NCBI GenBank assembly: GCA_046566095.1
Contig: JBKHXI010000059.1
Coordinates: 1-14,769, forward strand
Reading direction: 5' to 3'
Length of the DNA stretch: 14,769 nucleotides
From: CAMPJU01 sp046566095
GTDB lineage: Bacteria; Pseudomonadota; Gammaproteobacteria; Xanthomonadales; Xanthomonadaceae
The notes under the pieces were generated by a model, which worked only from the letters and a program-made list of their open reading frames with translations, ran no database searches and was not told the origin of the DNA. Shown here one piece after another: positions 7,615 to 14,394 of the stretch (position 1 is the first letter of the stretch; each line of letters starts with the position of its first letter). Made by a program: the position numbers and the translations under genes.

Positions 7615-8295
7615 GTGCCCGACCACCGCGCCCGTTTCCTGCAGCTCGCGCTCGACGCCGAGGCCCTGCGCTTCGGCGCGTTCACGCTCAAGTCCGGGCG
7701 CGAGAGCCCCTACTTCTTCAACGCCGGCCGCTTCGACTCGGGCGCGGCGCTGGCCGCGCTGGCGGCCTGCTACGCCGATGCGATCGAGGCGGCGGGCCTG
7801 GAATTCGACCTGCTGTTCGGCCCGGCCTACAAGGGCATCCCGCTGGCGACCGCGCTGGCCTGCGAGTACGCGCGCCGCGGGCGCGACCTGCCGCTGGCCT
7901 TCGACCGCAAGCAGGCCAAGGCCCACGGCGAGGGCGGGCGCCTGATCGGGGCGCCGCTGCAAGGGCGCCGGGTACTGGTGGTCGACGACGTGATCACCGC
8001 CGGCACCGCGGTGCGCGCGGCCCTGGACCTGATCGCCGCGGCCGGCGGCCGGGCCGTGGGCGTGGCGGTCGCCCTCGACCGCCAGGAGCGCCTGGATCCG
8101 GACGACCCCGGGCCCGGCGGCCGGCGCTCGGCGGCGCAGGCGCTGGCCGACGAGCACGGCCTGCCGGTGGTCGCGATCGCCGGGCTCGACGACCTGCTTG
8201 CGTTCGCCGGCGAAAGCGCCCAACTTGTCGGGCATCGCCCGGCGCTGCGCGCCTACCGCGCGCGCTACGGCGCCGGCGAGGCCGAGGCCGGCTGA
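7615..8295 (+). CDS. pyrE: Orotate phosphoribosyltransferase
   Basis: PyrE, 226 residues, joins orotate to PRPP to form OMP, the fifth step of de novo pyrimidine synthesis, in the cytoplasm. The PRPP-binding signature is VDDVITAGTA (123-132). The N-terminal LKSGRESPYFFNAGRFDSG and the GPAYKGIPLA segment are standard PyrE. The GTG at 7615 is chosen because it gives MPDHRARFLQLALDAEALRF, which lines up with Xanthomonas-type PyrE; the nearby ATG at 7581 is out of frame. The Shine-Dalgarno sequence is weak. The protein is slightly longer than E. coli PyrE (213 residues), partly from an acidic glycine/proline loop around residues 162-169 (DPDDPGPG). It is divergent from xth and followed by a small exported-protein gene. 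Confidence 0.95.
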   Translation: MPDHRARFLQLALDAEALRFGAFTLKSGRESPYFFNAGRFDSGAALAALAACYADAIEAAGLEFDLLFGPAYKGIPLATALACEYARRGRDLPLAFDRKQAKAHGEGGRLIGAPLQGRRVLVVDDVITAGTAVRAALDLIAAAGGRAVGVAVALDRQERLDPDDPGPGGRRSAAQALADEHGLPVVAIAGLDDLLAFAGESAQLVGHRPALRAYRARYGAGEAEAG

Positions 8296-8302
8296 GCCGG
8301 CC
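8286..8302 (+). repeat. Perfect hairpin wrapped around the pyrE stop codon
   Basis: GGCCGGC (8286-8292) and GCCGGCC (8296-8302) are exact inverted copies, and the TGA stop of pyrE forms the 3-nt loop. The 7-bp all-GC stem would be very stable in RNA. No T-run follows, so it is not a classic terminator. It could slow ribosomes at the stop or protect the pyrE mRNA end; it could also be chance in GC-rich DNA. Confidence 0.35.
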
Positions 8303-8347
8303 GCACCACCGCAACGCTGCGCATCGCTGCAGGGGAGGGCTGCAACC

Positions 8348-9022
8348 ATGCCGAAGCACGCATCCGCCATCGCCGCCGCGCTGGTCGCCGCCGTGGCACT
8401 GGCGCCCGGGGCCGGCGCCCAGAACCGCGGCGGCCAGGCCGAGAAGCGCGTGTACTGCTGGGACGACGCCAGCGGCAAGCGCGTCTGCGGCGACGCGCTG
8501 CCGCCGGAAGCCGCCGACCGCGCCCGCACCGAGATCAGCGCCCGCACCGGCATGCGCACCGCCGCGGTGGCGCGCGCGCCGACCGCCGAGGAGCGCGCCG
8601 CCGCCGCCCGCGTCCAGGCCGAGGCGGCGCGCCTGGCCGCCGAGGAGGCCGCGCAGCGGCGGCGCGAGCTGGCGATGGTGGAGTCCTACGCCGACGAGGG
8701 CGAGCTGCGGCGCGCCTACCGGCACCGGATCGAGCTGATGGAGGGCGCGGCCCGGACCTCGCGCATGAGCGTGGACAACCTGCGCCAGAGCCTGCTCGGG
8801 CTGCTGCGCCGTGCCGGCGAAACCGAGCTGGCGGGCCGGCCGGTGCCCGCCGACATGACCGCCCGCATCCGCCAGCAGCATGTGCTGCTGCGGCAGCAGT
8901 CGGCGGTGCTGGAGTCGCAGCTGCGCGAGCAGGCGCTGCTGGAGGCCGAACTCGACGAGGCGCTGGCGCGCTACCGCGAGCTCAAGCAGCCGGCCGCCGC
9001 CACGGCGGGCAGCGGCCGATAG
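8348..9022 (+). CDS. Exported coiled-coil protein with a DUF4124-like N-terminus
   Basis: A 224-residue protein of unknown function. A signal peptide is evident: a short basic start, an alanine/valine-rich core (residues 6-19) and a likely cut after AGA near residue 24. The mature protein begins with a short motif VYCWDDASGKRVCGD (35-49), like the DUF4124 pattern (aromatic-x-W-x-D...GxxxxxD) found in many gammaproteobacterial envelope proteins, here with two cysteines (C37, C47) that could form a disulphide in the periplasm. The rest is alanine-, glutamate- and arginine-rich helix, with coiled-coil-like stretches at about 75-125 and 170-214. The ATG at 8348 has a strong GGGGAGGG Shine-Dalgarno sequence; longer in-frame starts inside pyrE lack one. 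It lies 52 nt after pyrE on the same strand. Confidence 0.75.
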   Translation: MPKHASAIAAALVAAVALAPGAGAQNRGGQAEKRVYCWDDASGKRVCGDALPPEAADRARTEISARTGMRTAAVARAPTAEERAAAARVQAEAARLAAEEAAQRRRELAMVESYADEGELRRAYRHRIELMEGAARTSRMSVDNLRQSLLGLLRRAGETELAGRPVPADMTARIRQQHVLLRQQSAVLESQLREQALLEAELDEALARYRELKQPAAATAGSGR

Positions 9023-9038
9023 CGCCGGGGAAGGGAAG

Positions 9039-9101
9039 TGTCGTCCTGAGCGCAGCGAAGGATCTGCTTCAAGCAGATTCCTCACTGCGTTCGGAATGAC
9101 A
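9039..9101. repeat. Palindromic repeat, copy R1
   Basis: Two 31-nt arms (9039-9069 and 9071-9101) face each other across a single base. Twenty-four of 31 positions match and all seven differences are transitions. The left arm contains the core GAGCGCAGCGAAGGATCTGC; the right arm, read in reverse, has GAACGCAGTGAGGAATCTGC. The same arm sequence recurs at 14242-14319 and 14698-14769. R1 sits between two convergent genes, a typical place for REP-like elements, and would fold into a long hairpin in either transcript. Its two arm types occur in the opposite order to those of R2, so it is inverted relative to R2. Confidence 0.85.
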
Positions 9102-9145
9102 GTGGCGCGTGGTTCGGGGTGACGGTGGCGCGTGGTTCGGAATGG
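9093..9145. repeat. 23-bp tandem repeat, 2.3 copies
   Basis: Unit 1 (9093-9115) and unit 2 (9116-9138) share 20 of 23 bases, including an identical GTGGCGCGTGGTTCGG (9102-9117 and 9125-9140). A third partial unit, GGAATGG, follows at 9139-9145. The first unit begins inside the right arm of repeat R1, so the tandem looks like a duplication of the R1 edge plus its flank. Confidence 0.8.
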
Positions 9146-9166
9146 GCGTGGCGGCTGCCCAGGAAA

Positions 9167-9180
9167 CCTGCGGAGGCAGG
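9167..9180 (-). terminator. Weak candidate terminator of the pgm operon
   Basis: On the minus strand, just after the pgm stop, CCTGC-CTCC-GCAGG forms a 5-bp GC hairpin followed by TTTCCT. The stem is short and the T-run brief. The larger R1 hairpin lies about 65 nt further on and may matter more. Confidence 0.3.
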
Positions 9181-9183
9181 CCG

Positions 9184-11523
9184 CTAGAACGGCAGTTGCA
9201 GGTCCGGCTGCACCGCCAGCAGCTGTTCGCGGAACGCGGCCTGGATCCGGCGCAGCGCCGCGGCGTCGTCGCCGTCGAAGCGCAGCACCAGGATCGGGGT
9301 GGTGTTGGAGGCGCGCACCAGGCCCCAGCCGTCCGGCCAGTCCACGCGCAGCCCGTCGATGGTCGACAGCCGCGCGCCCTCGAACTTCGCCTTGGCGCGG
9401 AAGCGCTCGACGAACGCGTGCGGGTCGTCGCCGGGCGCATCGACCTTGATCTCCGGCGTCGACACCCCGTCGGGCAGCGCCGACAGCACCTGGGCCGGCG
9501 GCTCGCTGCGCGCGGCCAGGATCTCCAGCAGGCGCGCAGCGGCGTAGATGCCGTCGTCGAAGCCGTACCAGCGCTCCTTGAAGAAGAAGTGCCCGCTCAT
9601 CTCCCCGGCCAGCTCCGCCTCGGTCTCGCGCATCTTGGCCTTGATCAGCGAGTGCCCGGTCTTCCACATCAGCGGGCTGCCGCCGAAGCGCAGGATCTGA
9701 CCGGGCAGGCGCCCGGTGCACTTGACGTCGTAGACGATCACCGCGCCCGGGTTGCGTTCGAGCACGTCGGCGGCGAACAGCATCAGCAGGCGGTCGGGGT
9801 AGATGTTCTGGCCGTCCCGGGTGACCACGCCCAGGCGGTCGCCATCGCCGTCGAAGGCGATGCCCAGGTCCGCGTCCAGGCGCGCGACCATGCTGGTCAG
9901 GTCGACCAGGTTCTGCGCGTCGCTGGGGTCGGGATGGTGGTTCGGGAAGCTGCCGTCGATGTCGCAGTACAGCGGGGTGACCTCGGCGCCGATCGCCGCG
10001 AGCACCTGCGGGGCGATGGCGCCGGCCACGCCGTTGCCGGCGTCGACCACCACCCGCAGCGGCCGGTCGAGCTGCACGTCCGAGGCGATCCGCTGCACGT
10101 AGTCCTGGTCGATGTTGCGCTGCTGCAGGGTGCCGGGTTCGGGCGCCTCGTGCAGGCGGTCGTTTGCGATCCGCGCGTGCAGGTCGGTGATCGCGTCGCC
10201 CGACAGGGTCTCGCCGCCGACCACGATCTTGAATCCGTTGTAGTCCGGCGGGTTGTGGCTGCCGGTGACCGATACGCAGGAACCGGTGCGCAGGTGGTAG
10301 GCGGCGAAATAGACCACCGGGGTCGGGGCCATGCCGATGTCGATCACGTTGCGCCCGGCGCGGCGCAGGCCCTCGACCAGGCCGTCGGCCATCTCCGGGC
10401 CGGACAGGCGACCGTCGCGGCCGACCACGATGTCCTGCAGGCCCTGGTCGTGCATCAGCGAACCGATCGCGTGGCCGATCAGCTCGGCGATGCCGCGGTC
10501 CAGGGTCCGGCCGACCACGCCGCGGATGTCGTAGGCGCGGAAGATGCCGCGGTCGATCGGCACCGGGCCGCCGGCCGGCGGCGGTTCCGCCGGCCTGGGC
10601 GGGGCCACGACCGGCGGCGGCGGCGGGGGCGGCGGCGCCTGCTGCAGGGCCTCGGCCAGGGTCGGGGCCGCGGCCGGGGCGGCCTCCTCGCCGGCCTCGC
10701 CGGCGGCCGCCGGCGCCCGCCGCCAGGCCACGAAGGCGGCGACGGCCAGCAGCGCCAGCACCACGGCGGCCAGCAGGCAGGCCATGGCCGACAGCCCGAA
10801 CGGCCCGACCCCGGCTTCCGGCCCGGCGGCCACGATCCGCAGCCCGCTGCCCGGCACCGGCACGCCGCGGGCCTCGGCGCTGCCGGCCAGGGCCTCGTCG
10901 CCGCGCGCGAACACGGTGTGGCCGCCCTGGCGCAGGGCCAGGTAGGCGCCCTCTTCCTGCAGCGGCACCCCGGCCGCCGGGGCGGTCGCGCGCACCAGCG
11001 GCAGCCGTGCGTAGGCCACCCCGACCAGGACGTCGCCGGCGCGTGCCGGCGCGGTCAGCAGCAGCCGCGGGCCGGTGCCCTCGCGGGCGATGGTCGCCAC
11101 CGTGTCGTCGGCGACCAGCGCCGCCTCCAGCGCCGCCAGCCGCCCGTAGCCGCCCTCCTCCAGGCGCGCGTAGGGATCCTCCAGGTCGAGCGGGAACACC
11201 GCGGTTTCCTCCACCCCGCGCCAGCCCACGGCCAGCGCGGTGCCGGCCTGGCCGAGGTCGCCGCGGGCCAGCGCCGCCTGCACCGGGGCGCTGGCCAGCT
11301 GCGCCTGCAGCTGCCGCAGCTCCGCCGACAGCGCCGCCGCGGTGCCCTGCGCGGCCTCGTCGCGGGCCTGCTCCAGGGCCTGGCTGGCGGCCGCGTCCTG
11401 GCGCAGCTGCCAGCCGCTCCAGGCCAGCCACGCCGCCAGCAGCAGCAGCGCCGCCGCCAGCAGCGGCAGCGCCGGGCGCAGTTGCGCGATGGATGGCCGC
11501 CGGCGCGGTCGGTTTTCGCTCAT
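9184..11523 (-). CDS. Membrane-anchored phosphomannomutase/phosphoglucomutase (AlgC-like)
   Basis: A 779-residue fusion-like protein. The C-terminal part, from about residue 327 (IFRAYDIRG), is a complete alpha-D-phosphohexomutase that interconverts hexose-6- and hexose-1-phosphates, making Man-1-P and Glc-1-P for GDP-mannose, UDP-glucose, LPS and exopolysaccharide. Its four signatures are intact: phosphoserine loop TGSHNP with S422, metal loop DGDGDR (558-563), sugar loop GEMSGH (640-645) and phosphate loop RASNTTP (737-743). Before it lie a membrane segment (about 17-38), a periplasmic domain of about 200 residues, a second membrane segment (about 242-265) and a linker with eight prolines in a row (about 297-304). 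Pseudomonas AlgC also has a longer N-terminus in revised annotations. The ATG has a GGGGGGAG Shine-Dalgarno sequence. Last gene of coaC-coaB-dut-pgm. Confidence 0.92.
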   Translation of the reverse strand: MSENRPRRRPSIAQLRPALPLLAAALLLLAAWLAWSGWQLRQDAAASQALEQARDEAAQGTAAALSAELRQLQAQLASAPVQAALARGDLGQAGTALAVGWRGVEETAVFPLDLEDPYARLEEGGYGRLAALEAALVADDTVATIAREGTGPRLLLTAPARAGDVLVGVAYARLPLVRATAPAAGVPLQEEGAYLALRQGGHTVFARGDEALAGSAEARGVPVPGSGLRIVAAGPEAGVGPFGLSAMACLLAAVVLALLAVAAFVAWRRAPAAAGEAGEEAAPAAAPTLAEALQQAPPPPPPPPVVAPPRPAEPPPAGGPVPIDRGIFRAYDIRGVVGRTLDRGIAELIGHAIGSLMHDQGLQDIVVGRDGRLSGPEMADGLVEGLRRAGRNVIDIGMAPTPVVYFAAYHLRTGSCVSVTGSHNPPDYNGFKIVVGGETLSGDAITDLHARIANDRLHEAPEPGTLQQRNIDQDYVQRIASDVQLDRPLRVVVDAGNGVAGAIAPQVLAAIGAEVTPLYCDIDGSFPNHHPDPSDAQNLVDLTSMVARLDADLGIAFDGDGDRLGVVTRDGQNIYPDRLLMLFAADVLERNPGAVIVYDVKCTGRLPGQILRFGGSPLMWKTGHSLIKAKMRETEAELAGEMSGHFFFKERWYGFDDGIYAAARLLEILAARSEPPAQVLSALPDGVSTPEIKVDAPGDDPHAFVERFRAKAKFEGARLSTIDGLRVDWPDGWGLVRASNTTPILVLRFDGDDAAALRRIQAAFREQLLAVQPDLQLPF

Positions 11524-11603
11524 GTCGTCTCCCCCCGGAAAGGCCTGCGCGATGCCGGGCACCGGCGGCCGATGTTGGCGCCCCGCCTGGACGGGCCCGT
11601 CGC

Positions 11604-12068
11604 TCAGCGTACGCCGGTGTGGCCGAAGCCGCCCGCGCCGCGCGCGCTCTGCTCGAAAGTATCCACCACCTGCAGCCTGGCGCGCACGATCGGCAGCACC
11701 ACCAGCTGGGCGATGCGGTCGCCCGGCGCGATCGTGTAGGCCTCGCGGCCGCGGTTGAAGGTACTGATCAGCAGCGGCCCCTGGTAGTCGGCGTCGATCA
11801 GGCCGGTGCCGTTGCCCAGCACGATGCCGTGGCGGTGGCCCAGGCCCGAGCGCGGCAGCACCACGGCGCACAGGCCCGGGTCGGCCAGGTGGATGGCCAG
11901 CCCGCTGGGCACCAGGGCCGCGTCGCCCGGCTCCAGCACCAGTGATGCCTCCAGCGCGGCGCGCAGGTCCAGGCCGGCGCTGGCCTCGGTGGCGTAGGCC
12001 GGCATCGGCCATTCGTCGCCGAAGCGCGGGTCCAGCAGCTTCACTTCCAGGCGGTGTTCGCGGGTCAT
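11604..12068 (-). CDS. dut: dUTP diphosphatase
   Basis: A 154-residue dUTPase that hydrolyses dUTP to dUMP and pyrophosphate, keeping uracil out of DNA and supplying dUMP for thymidylate synthesis; the family is a homotrimer. All five motifs are present: I AGLDLRA (31-37), II PRSGLGHRHG (72-81), III GLIDADYQG (89-97) with the catalytic aspartate, IV STFNRG, and V RGAGGFGHTG (143-152), the flexible C-terminal arm that closes over the active site. The ATG at 12068 has a GGAG Shine-Dalgarno sequence 6-7 nt upstream. It lies 49 nt after coaB and 80 nt before pgm, the same order as coaBC-dut-algC in Pseudomonas. Confidence 0.96.
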   Translation of the reverse strand: MTREHRLEVKLLDPRFGDEWPMPAYATEASAGLDLRAALEASLVLEPGDAALVPSGLAIHLADPGLCAVVLPRSGLGHRHGIVLGNGTGLIDADYQGPLLISTFNRGREAYTIAPGDRIAQLVVLPIVRARLQVVDTFEQSARGAGGFGHTGVR

Positions 12069-12117
12069 GCGGGCTCCGGCGGGCGGGGTGCGGGGGCGCG
12101 GACGGATTCGGGCGGCT

Positions 12118-12798
12118 TCATGCGGGATGCGCGCGGGGTCCGGCGTCGAGCCGGTCCGCCATGAGGTCGAGCAGGCGCTCGGCCAGCTCGGTCTTGGGCG
12201 CCGGCCCGAGCGCGCGCGCGCCCCCTTCCCAGACCACCAGCAGGGCGTTGTGCTCGGCCTCGAAGCCGGTGCCCGGCAGGCCGACCCGGTTGCCGGCGAC
12301 CAGGTCGGCGCCCTTGGCCGCCAGCTTGGCCCGGGCGTGGGTTTCCAGCGCCTCGGTCTCGGCGGCGAAGCCGACCACCAGCGCCGGCCGCCGCGGATGC
12401 GCCGCGACCTCGGCCAGCACGTCGGCGGTACGCACCAGTTCCAGCGTCATGGTCGCCGCGCCCCCGACCTTCTTGAGCTTGTGGTCGGCGACGGTGCGCG
12501 GGGTCCAGTCGCAGACCGCGGCCGCGCCGACGTAGGCATCGGCGGGCAGCGCCGCCAGCACCGCCTCGCGCATCTGCGCGGCCGAGCGCACGTCGCGGCG
12601 CGCGACCCCGGCCGGCGTGTCCAGCGCGACCGGCCCGGCCACCAGCACCACCTGCGCGCCGCGACGCGCGGCCGCGGCCGCGATCGCGAAGCCCATGCGG
12701 CCGCTGGAACGGTTGCCGATGTAGCGCACCGGGTCGATGTCCTCGAAGGTCGGCCCGGCGCTGACCACCAGCCGCCTGCCGCACAGGTCGCCGCTCAC
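12118..12798 (-). CDS. coaB: Phosphopantothenate-cysteine ligase (separate CoaB)
   Basis: A 226-residue CoaB: CTP-dependent joining of 4'-phosphopantothenate to cysteine in CoA synthesis. Signatures: SAGPTFEDIDPVRYIGNRSSG (13-33), GNRSSGRMG (28-36), AAAVCDWTP (92-100) and HKLKK (106-110), which holds the conserved lysine. In most proteobacteria this is the C-terminal half of one CoaBC protein. Here it is in the -1 frame relative to coaC. The GTG at 12798 overlaps the coaC TGA as GTGA, giving a protein the same length as the E. coli CoaB domain (residues 181-406). There is no clear Shine-Dalgarno sequence, so expression would depend on coupling to coaC translation. A one-base deletion in the linker, real or a sequencing error, would produce the same picture. 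Confidence 0.85.
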   Translation of the reverse strand: MSGDLCGRRLVVSAGPTFEDIDPVRYIGNRSSGRMGFAIAAAAARRGAQVVLVAGPVALDTPAGVARRDVRSAAQMREAVLAALPADAYVGAAAVCDWTPRTVADHKLKKVGGAATMTLELVRTADVLAEVAAHPRRPALVVGFAAETEALETHARAKLAAKGADLVAGNRVGLPGTGFEAEHNALLVVWEGGARALGPAPKTELAERLLDLMADRLDAGPRAHPA

Positions 12799-13355
12799 GC
12801 CGGCCCGGCGCCGGTGGCGCCGGCCAGCGCGCAGACGATCCGGTCCGGCTCCAGCATCCGGCCCTCGCCGGTCTCGCCGCAGGCCTGTTCGCCGCTGTCC
12901 GGGCCGAGGATCCGCACGCCGCGCTCGCGCAGGATGGCGAGGTTGGACTGTGTGGCCGGATGCGCCCACATCACCCGGTTCATCGCCGGCGCCACCGCGA
13001 CCGGGGCCTCGCTGGCCAGGCACAGGGTGCTGACCAGGTCGTCGGCCAGGCCGTGCGCCAGTTTCGCCAGGGTGTTGGCGGTGGCCGGCGCGATCACGAT
13101 CCGGTCGGGCCAGCGGGCCAGCTCGATGTGGCCCATCGCCGCCTCGGCGGCCGGGTCCCAGAGGCTGTCGCGCACCGGGTGCCCGGAAAGGGCCTGGAAG
13201 GTCGCGGCGCCGACGAAGTGGCGGGCGTCGGCGGTCATCGCCACGCGCACCTCGGCGCCGGCCTCGCGCAGCCGGCGCACCAGTTCGGCGGCCTTGTAGG
13301 CGGCGATCCCGCCGCAGACGCACAGCAACACCTTCTGTCCCGACAGCGCGGCCAT
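12795..13355 (-). CDS. coaC: Phosphopantothenoylcysteine decarboxylase (separate CoaC)
   Basis: A 186-residue HFCD-family flavoprotein that decarboxylates 4'-phosphopantothenoylcysteine to 4'-phosphopantetheine using FMN. The catalytic set is intact and one residue off E. coli numbering: H76 (MGHIELA), N126 (PAMN) and C159 (QACGE). The N-terminus VLLCVCGGIAAYKAAELVRR is the FMN-phosphate binding start. The ORF ends exactly where the linker to CoaB would begin, at a TGA that overlaps the coaB GTG. The ATG at 13355 has AGGA about 10 nt upstream. It heads the coaC-coaB-dut-pgm operon and is divergent from radC across 178 bp with no clear promoter boxes; that gap holds a small direct repeat ATGGCCCTGC (13427-13436, 13445-13454). 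Confidence 0.88.
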   Translation of the reverse strand: MAALSGQKVLLCVCGGIAAYKAAELVRRLREAGAEVRVAMTADARHFVGAATFQALSGHPVRDSLWDPAAEAAMGHIELARWPDRIVIAPATANTLAKLAHGLADDLVSTLCLASEAPVAVAPAMNRVMWAHPATQSNLAILRERGVRILGPDSGEQACGETGEGRMLEPDRIVCALAGATGAGPA

Positions 13356-13533
13356 GTGGGCGTTTTCCTACCCCGCGAACGGCCGCCAGCTTACCCGATG
13401 CCGGGGCGGCGCCCGACTGCGCCGGCATGGCCCTGCGCGCTGCAATGGCCCTGCATGGCGGCCGCCGGACCGCGACCCTCCCCTGGCGCCCCGGCGTCCG
13501 CCATGCCCCCTTCACCGCGGCAAGGAGGCCGTG

Positions 13534-14208
13534 ATGCACATCCGCGACTGGCCGGCCGACGAGCGCCCGCGCGAGAAGCTGCTGGCGCGCGGCGCCGGCG
13601 CGCTGTCGGACGCCGAGCTGCTGGCGATCTTCCTCGGCTCCGGGCTTCGGGGGCGCGACGCGGTCGCCACCGCCCGCGACCTGCTGGCCGCGCACGGCCC
13701 GCTGCGGCGGCTGCTCGACCGCACCCCGGCGCAACTGGCCCGGCTGCCCGGCCTCGGCCCGGCACGTGCCTGCGCGCTGGCCGCGGCGCTCGAGCTGGGC
13801 AACCGCCGGCTCGCCGCGCAGCTCGAGCGCGGCGAGGCGCTGGCCGACCCTGCCGCCGCCGGCCGCTACTTCGCACGAAGGTTGCGGCACCTGCCGCACG
13901 AGGTGTTCGCGGCGCTGTTCCTGGACAACCGCCACCGCGCGATCGCCTTCGAGGAACTGTTCCGCGGCACCCTGGACGGGGCCGAGGTGCACCCGCGCGA
14001 GATCGCCCGGCGCGCGCTGGACCTCAACGCCGCGGCCCTGATCGTCGGCCACAACCACCCGTCCGGGAACCCGGAACCCTCCGCCGCCGACCGCGCCGTC
14101 ACCGCACGCCTGAAGCAGGCCCTGGCCCTGGTCGAGGTCCGCCTGCTCGACCATTTCGTCATCGCCGACGGCCCACCGGTCTCGCTGGCCGCCCGTGGAT
14201 GGGTGTGA
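13534..14208 (+). CDS. radC: RadC family JAB-domain protein
   Basis: A 224-residue RadC/YicR protein. The N-terminal helix-hairpin-helix region, with LARLPGLGPARACAL (about residues 70-84), suggests DNA contact. The C-terminal JAB/MPN domain carries the metal motif H173-x-H175 ... D186 in HNHPSGNPEPSAAD. Despite the name, the repair role first assigned to radC in E. coli was later traced to recG, and the function of RadC remains unclear; relatives on mobile elements are used as anti-restriction or accessory genes. Start: the ATG at 13534 has an excellent AAGGAGG 5 nt upstream (13522-13528). It is divergent from coaC as in Pseudomonas, which marks it as the chromosomal core copy. Repeat R2 begins 33 nt after its stop. 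Confidence 0.92.
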   Translation: MHIRDWPADERPREKLLARGAGALSDAELLAIFLGSGLRGRDAVATARDLLAAHGPLRRLLDRTPAQLARLPGLGPARACALAAALELGNRRLAAQLERGEALADPAAAGRYFARRLRHLPHEVFAALFLDNRHRAIAFEELFRGTLDGAEVHPREIARRALDLNAAALIVGHNHPSGNPEPSAADRAVTARLKQALALVEVRLLDHFVIADGPPVSLAARGWV

Positions 14209-14241
14209 TCCATCCCCGCCGCACCGTCGTCCCCGCCGTCC

Positions 14242-14319
14242 TGTCGTTCCGAACGCAGTGAGGAACCTGCTTTAGCCAACCACGACAGAAGCAGGTCCCT
14301 CGCTGCGCTCGGGACGACA
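14242..14319. repeat. Palindromic repeat, copy R2
   Basis: Arms of 31 nt at 14242-14272 and 14289-14319, separated by a 16-nt loop. Twenty-seven of 31 positions match and all four differences are transitions. The left arm has the core GAACGCAGTGAGGAACCTGC; the right arm, read in reverse, has GAGCGCAGCGAGGGACCTGC. It lies between radC and the GIY-YIG gene and may end radC transcription. Confidence 0.85.
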
Positions 14320-14376
14320 TCGGGGAGGATCGGCTGGGCCGTGGCCGATCGGGACCGCGCACGGGACGGGGCTATC

Positions 14377-14393
14377 AACGCGAGGAACCTGCT
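14377..14393 (+). repeat. Degenerate half-arm that provides a ribosome-binding site
   Basis: AACGC followed directly by GAGGAACCTGCT reproduces the inner part of an R2-type arm with three bases (AGT) missing. The GAGGAA it contains (14382-14387) lies 7 nt before the TTG at 14395, an ideal Shine-Dalgarno position for the GIY-YIG gene. Confidence 0.5.
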
Positions 14394-14394
14394 C

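Noticed and set aside
9039..9101. R1 as a CRISPR repeat or rho-independent terminator
   Set aside because: There is no regular array of spacers, and no T-run follows either end; it is a dispersed palindrome with copies elsewhere in the window.
12795..12810. Programmed ribosomal frameshift joining CoaC to CoaB
   Set aside because: A -1 shift would be needed, but no slippery heptamer or A/T-rich slip site precedes the TGA; a stop-start overlap or a single missing base is simpler.
13354..13533. Extended RadC N-terminus from 13354
   Set aside because: The extra residues show no family match, and the ATG at 13534 has a near-perfect AAGGAGG and gives the normal RadC length.
12798..14154. N-terminal extension of the CoaB frame as far as 14154
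   Set aside because: The extension runs opposite radC and out of frame through coaC, and shows no recognisable sequence until residue 1 of the GTG-started CoaB.
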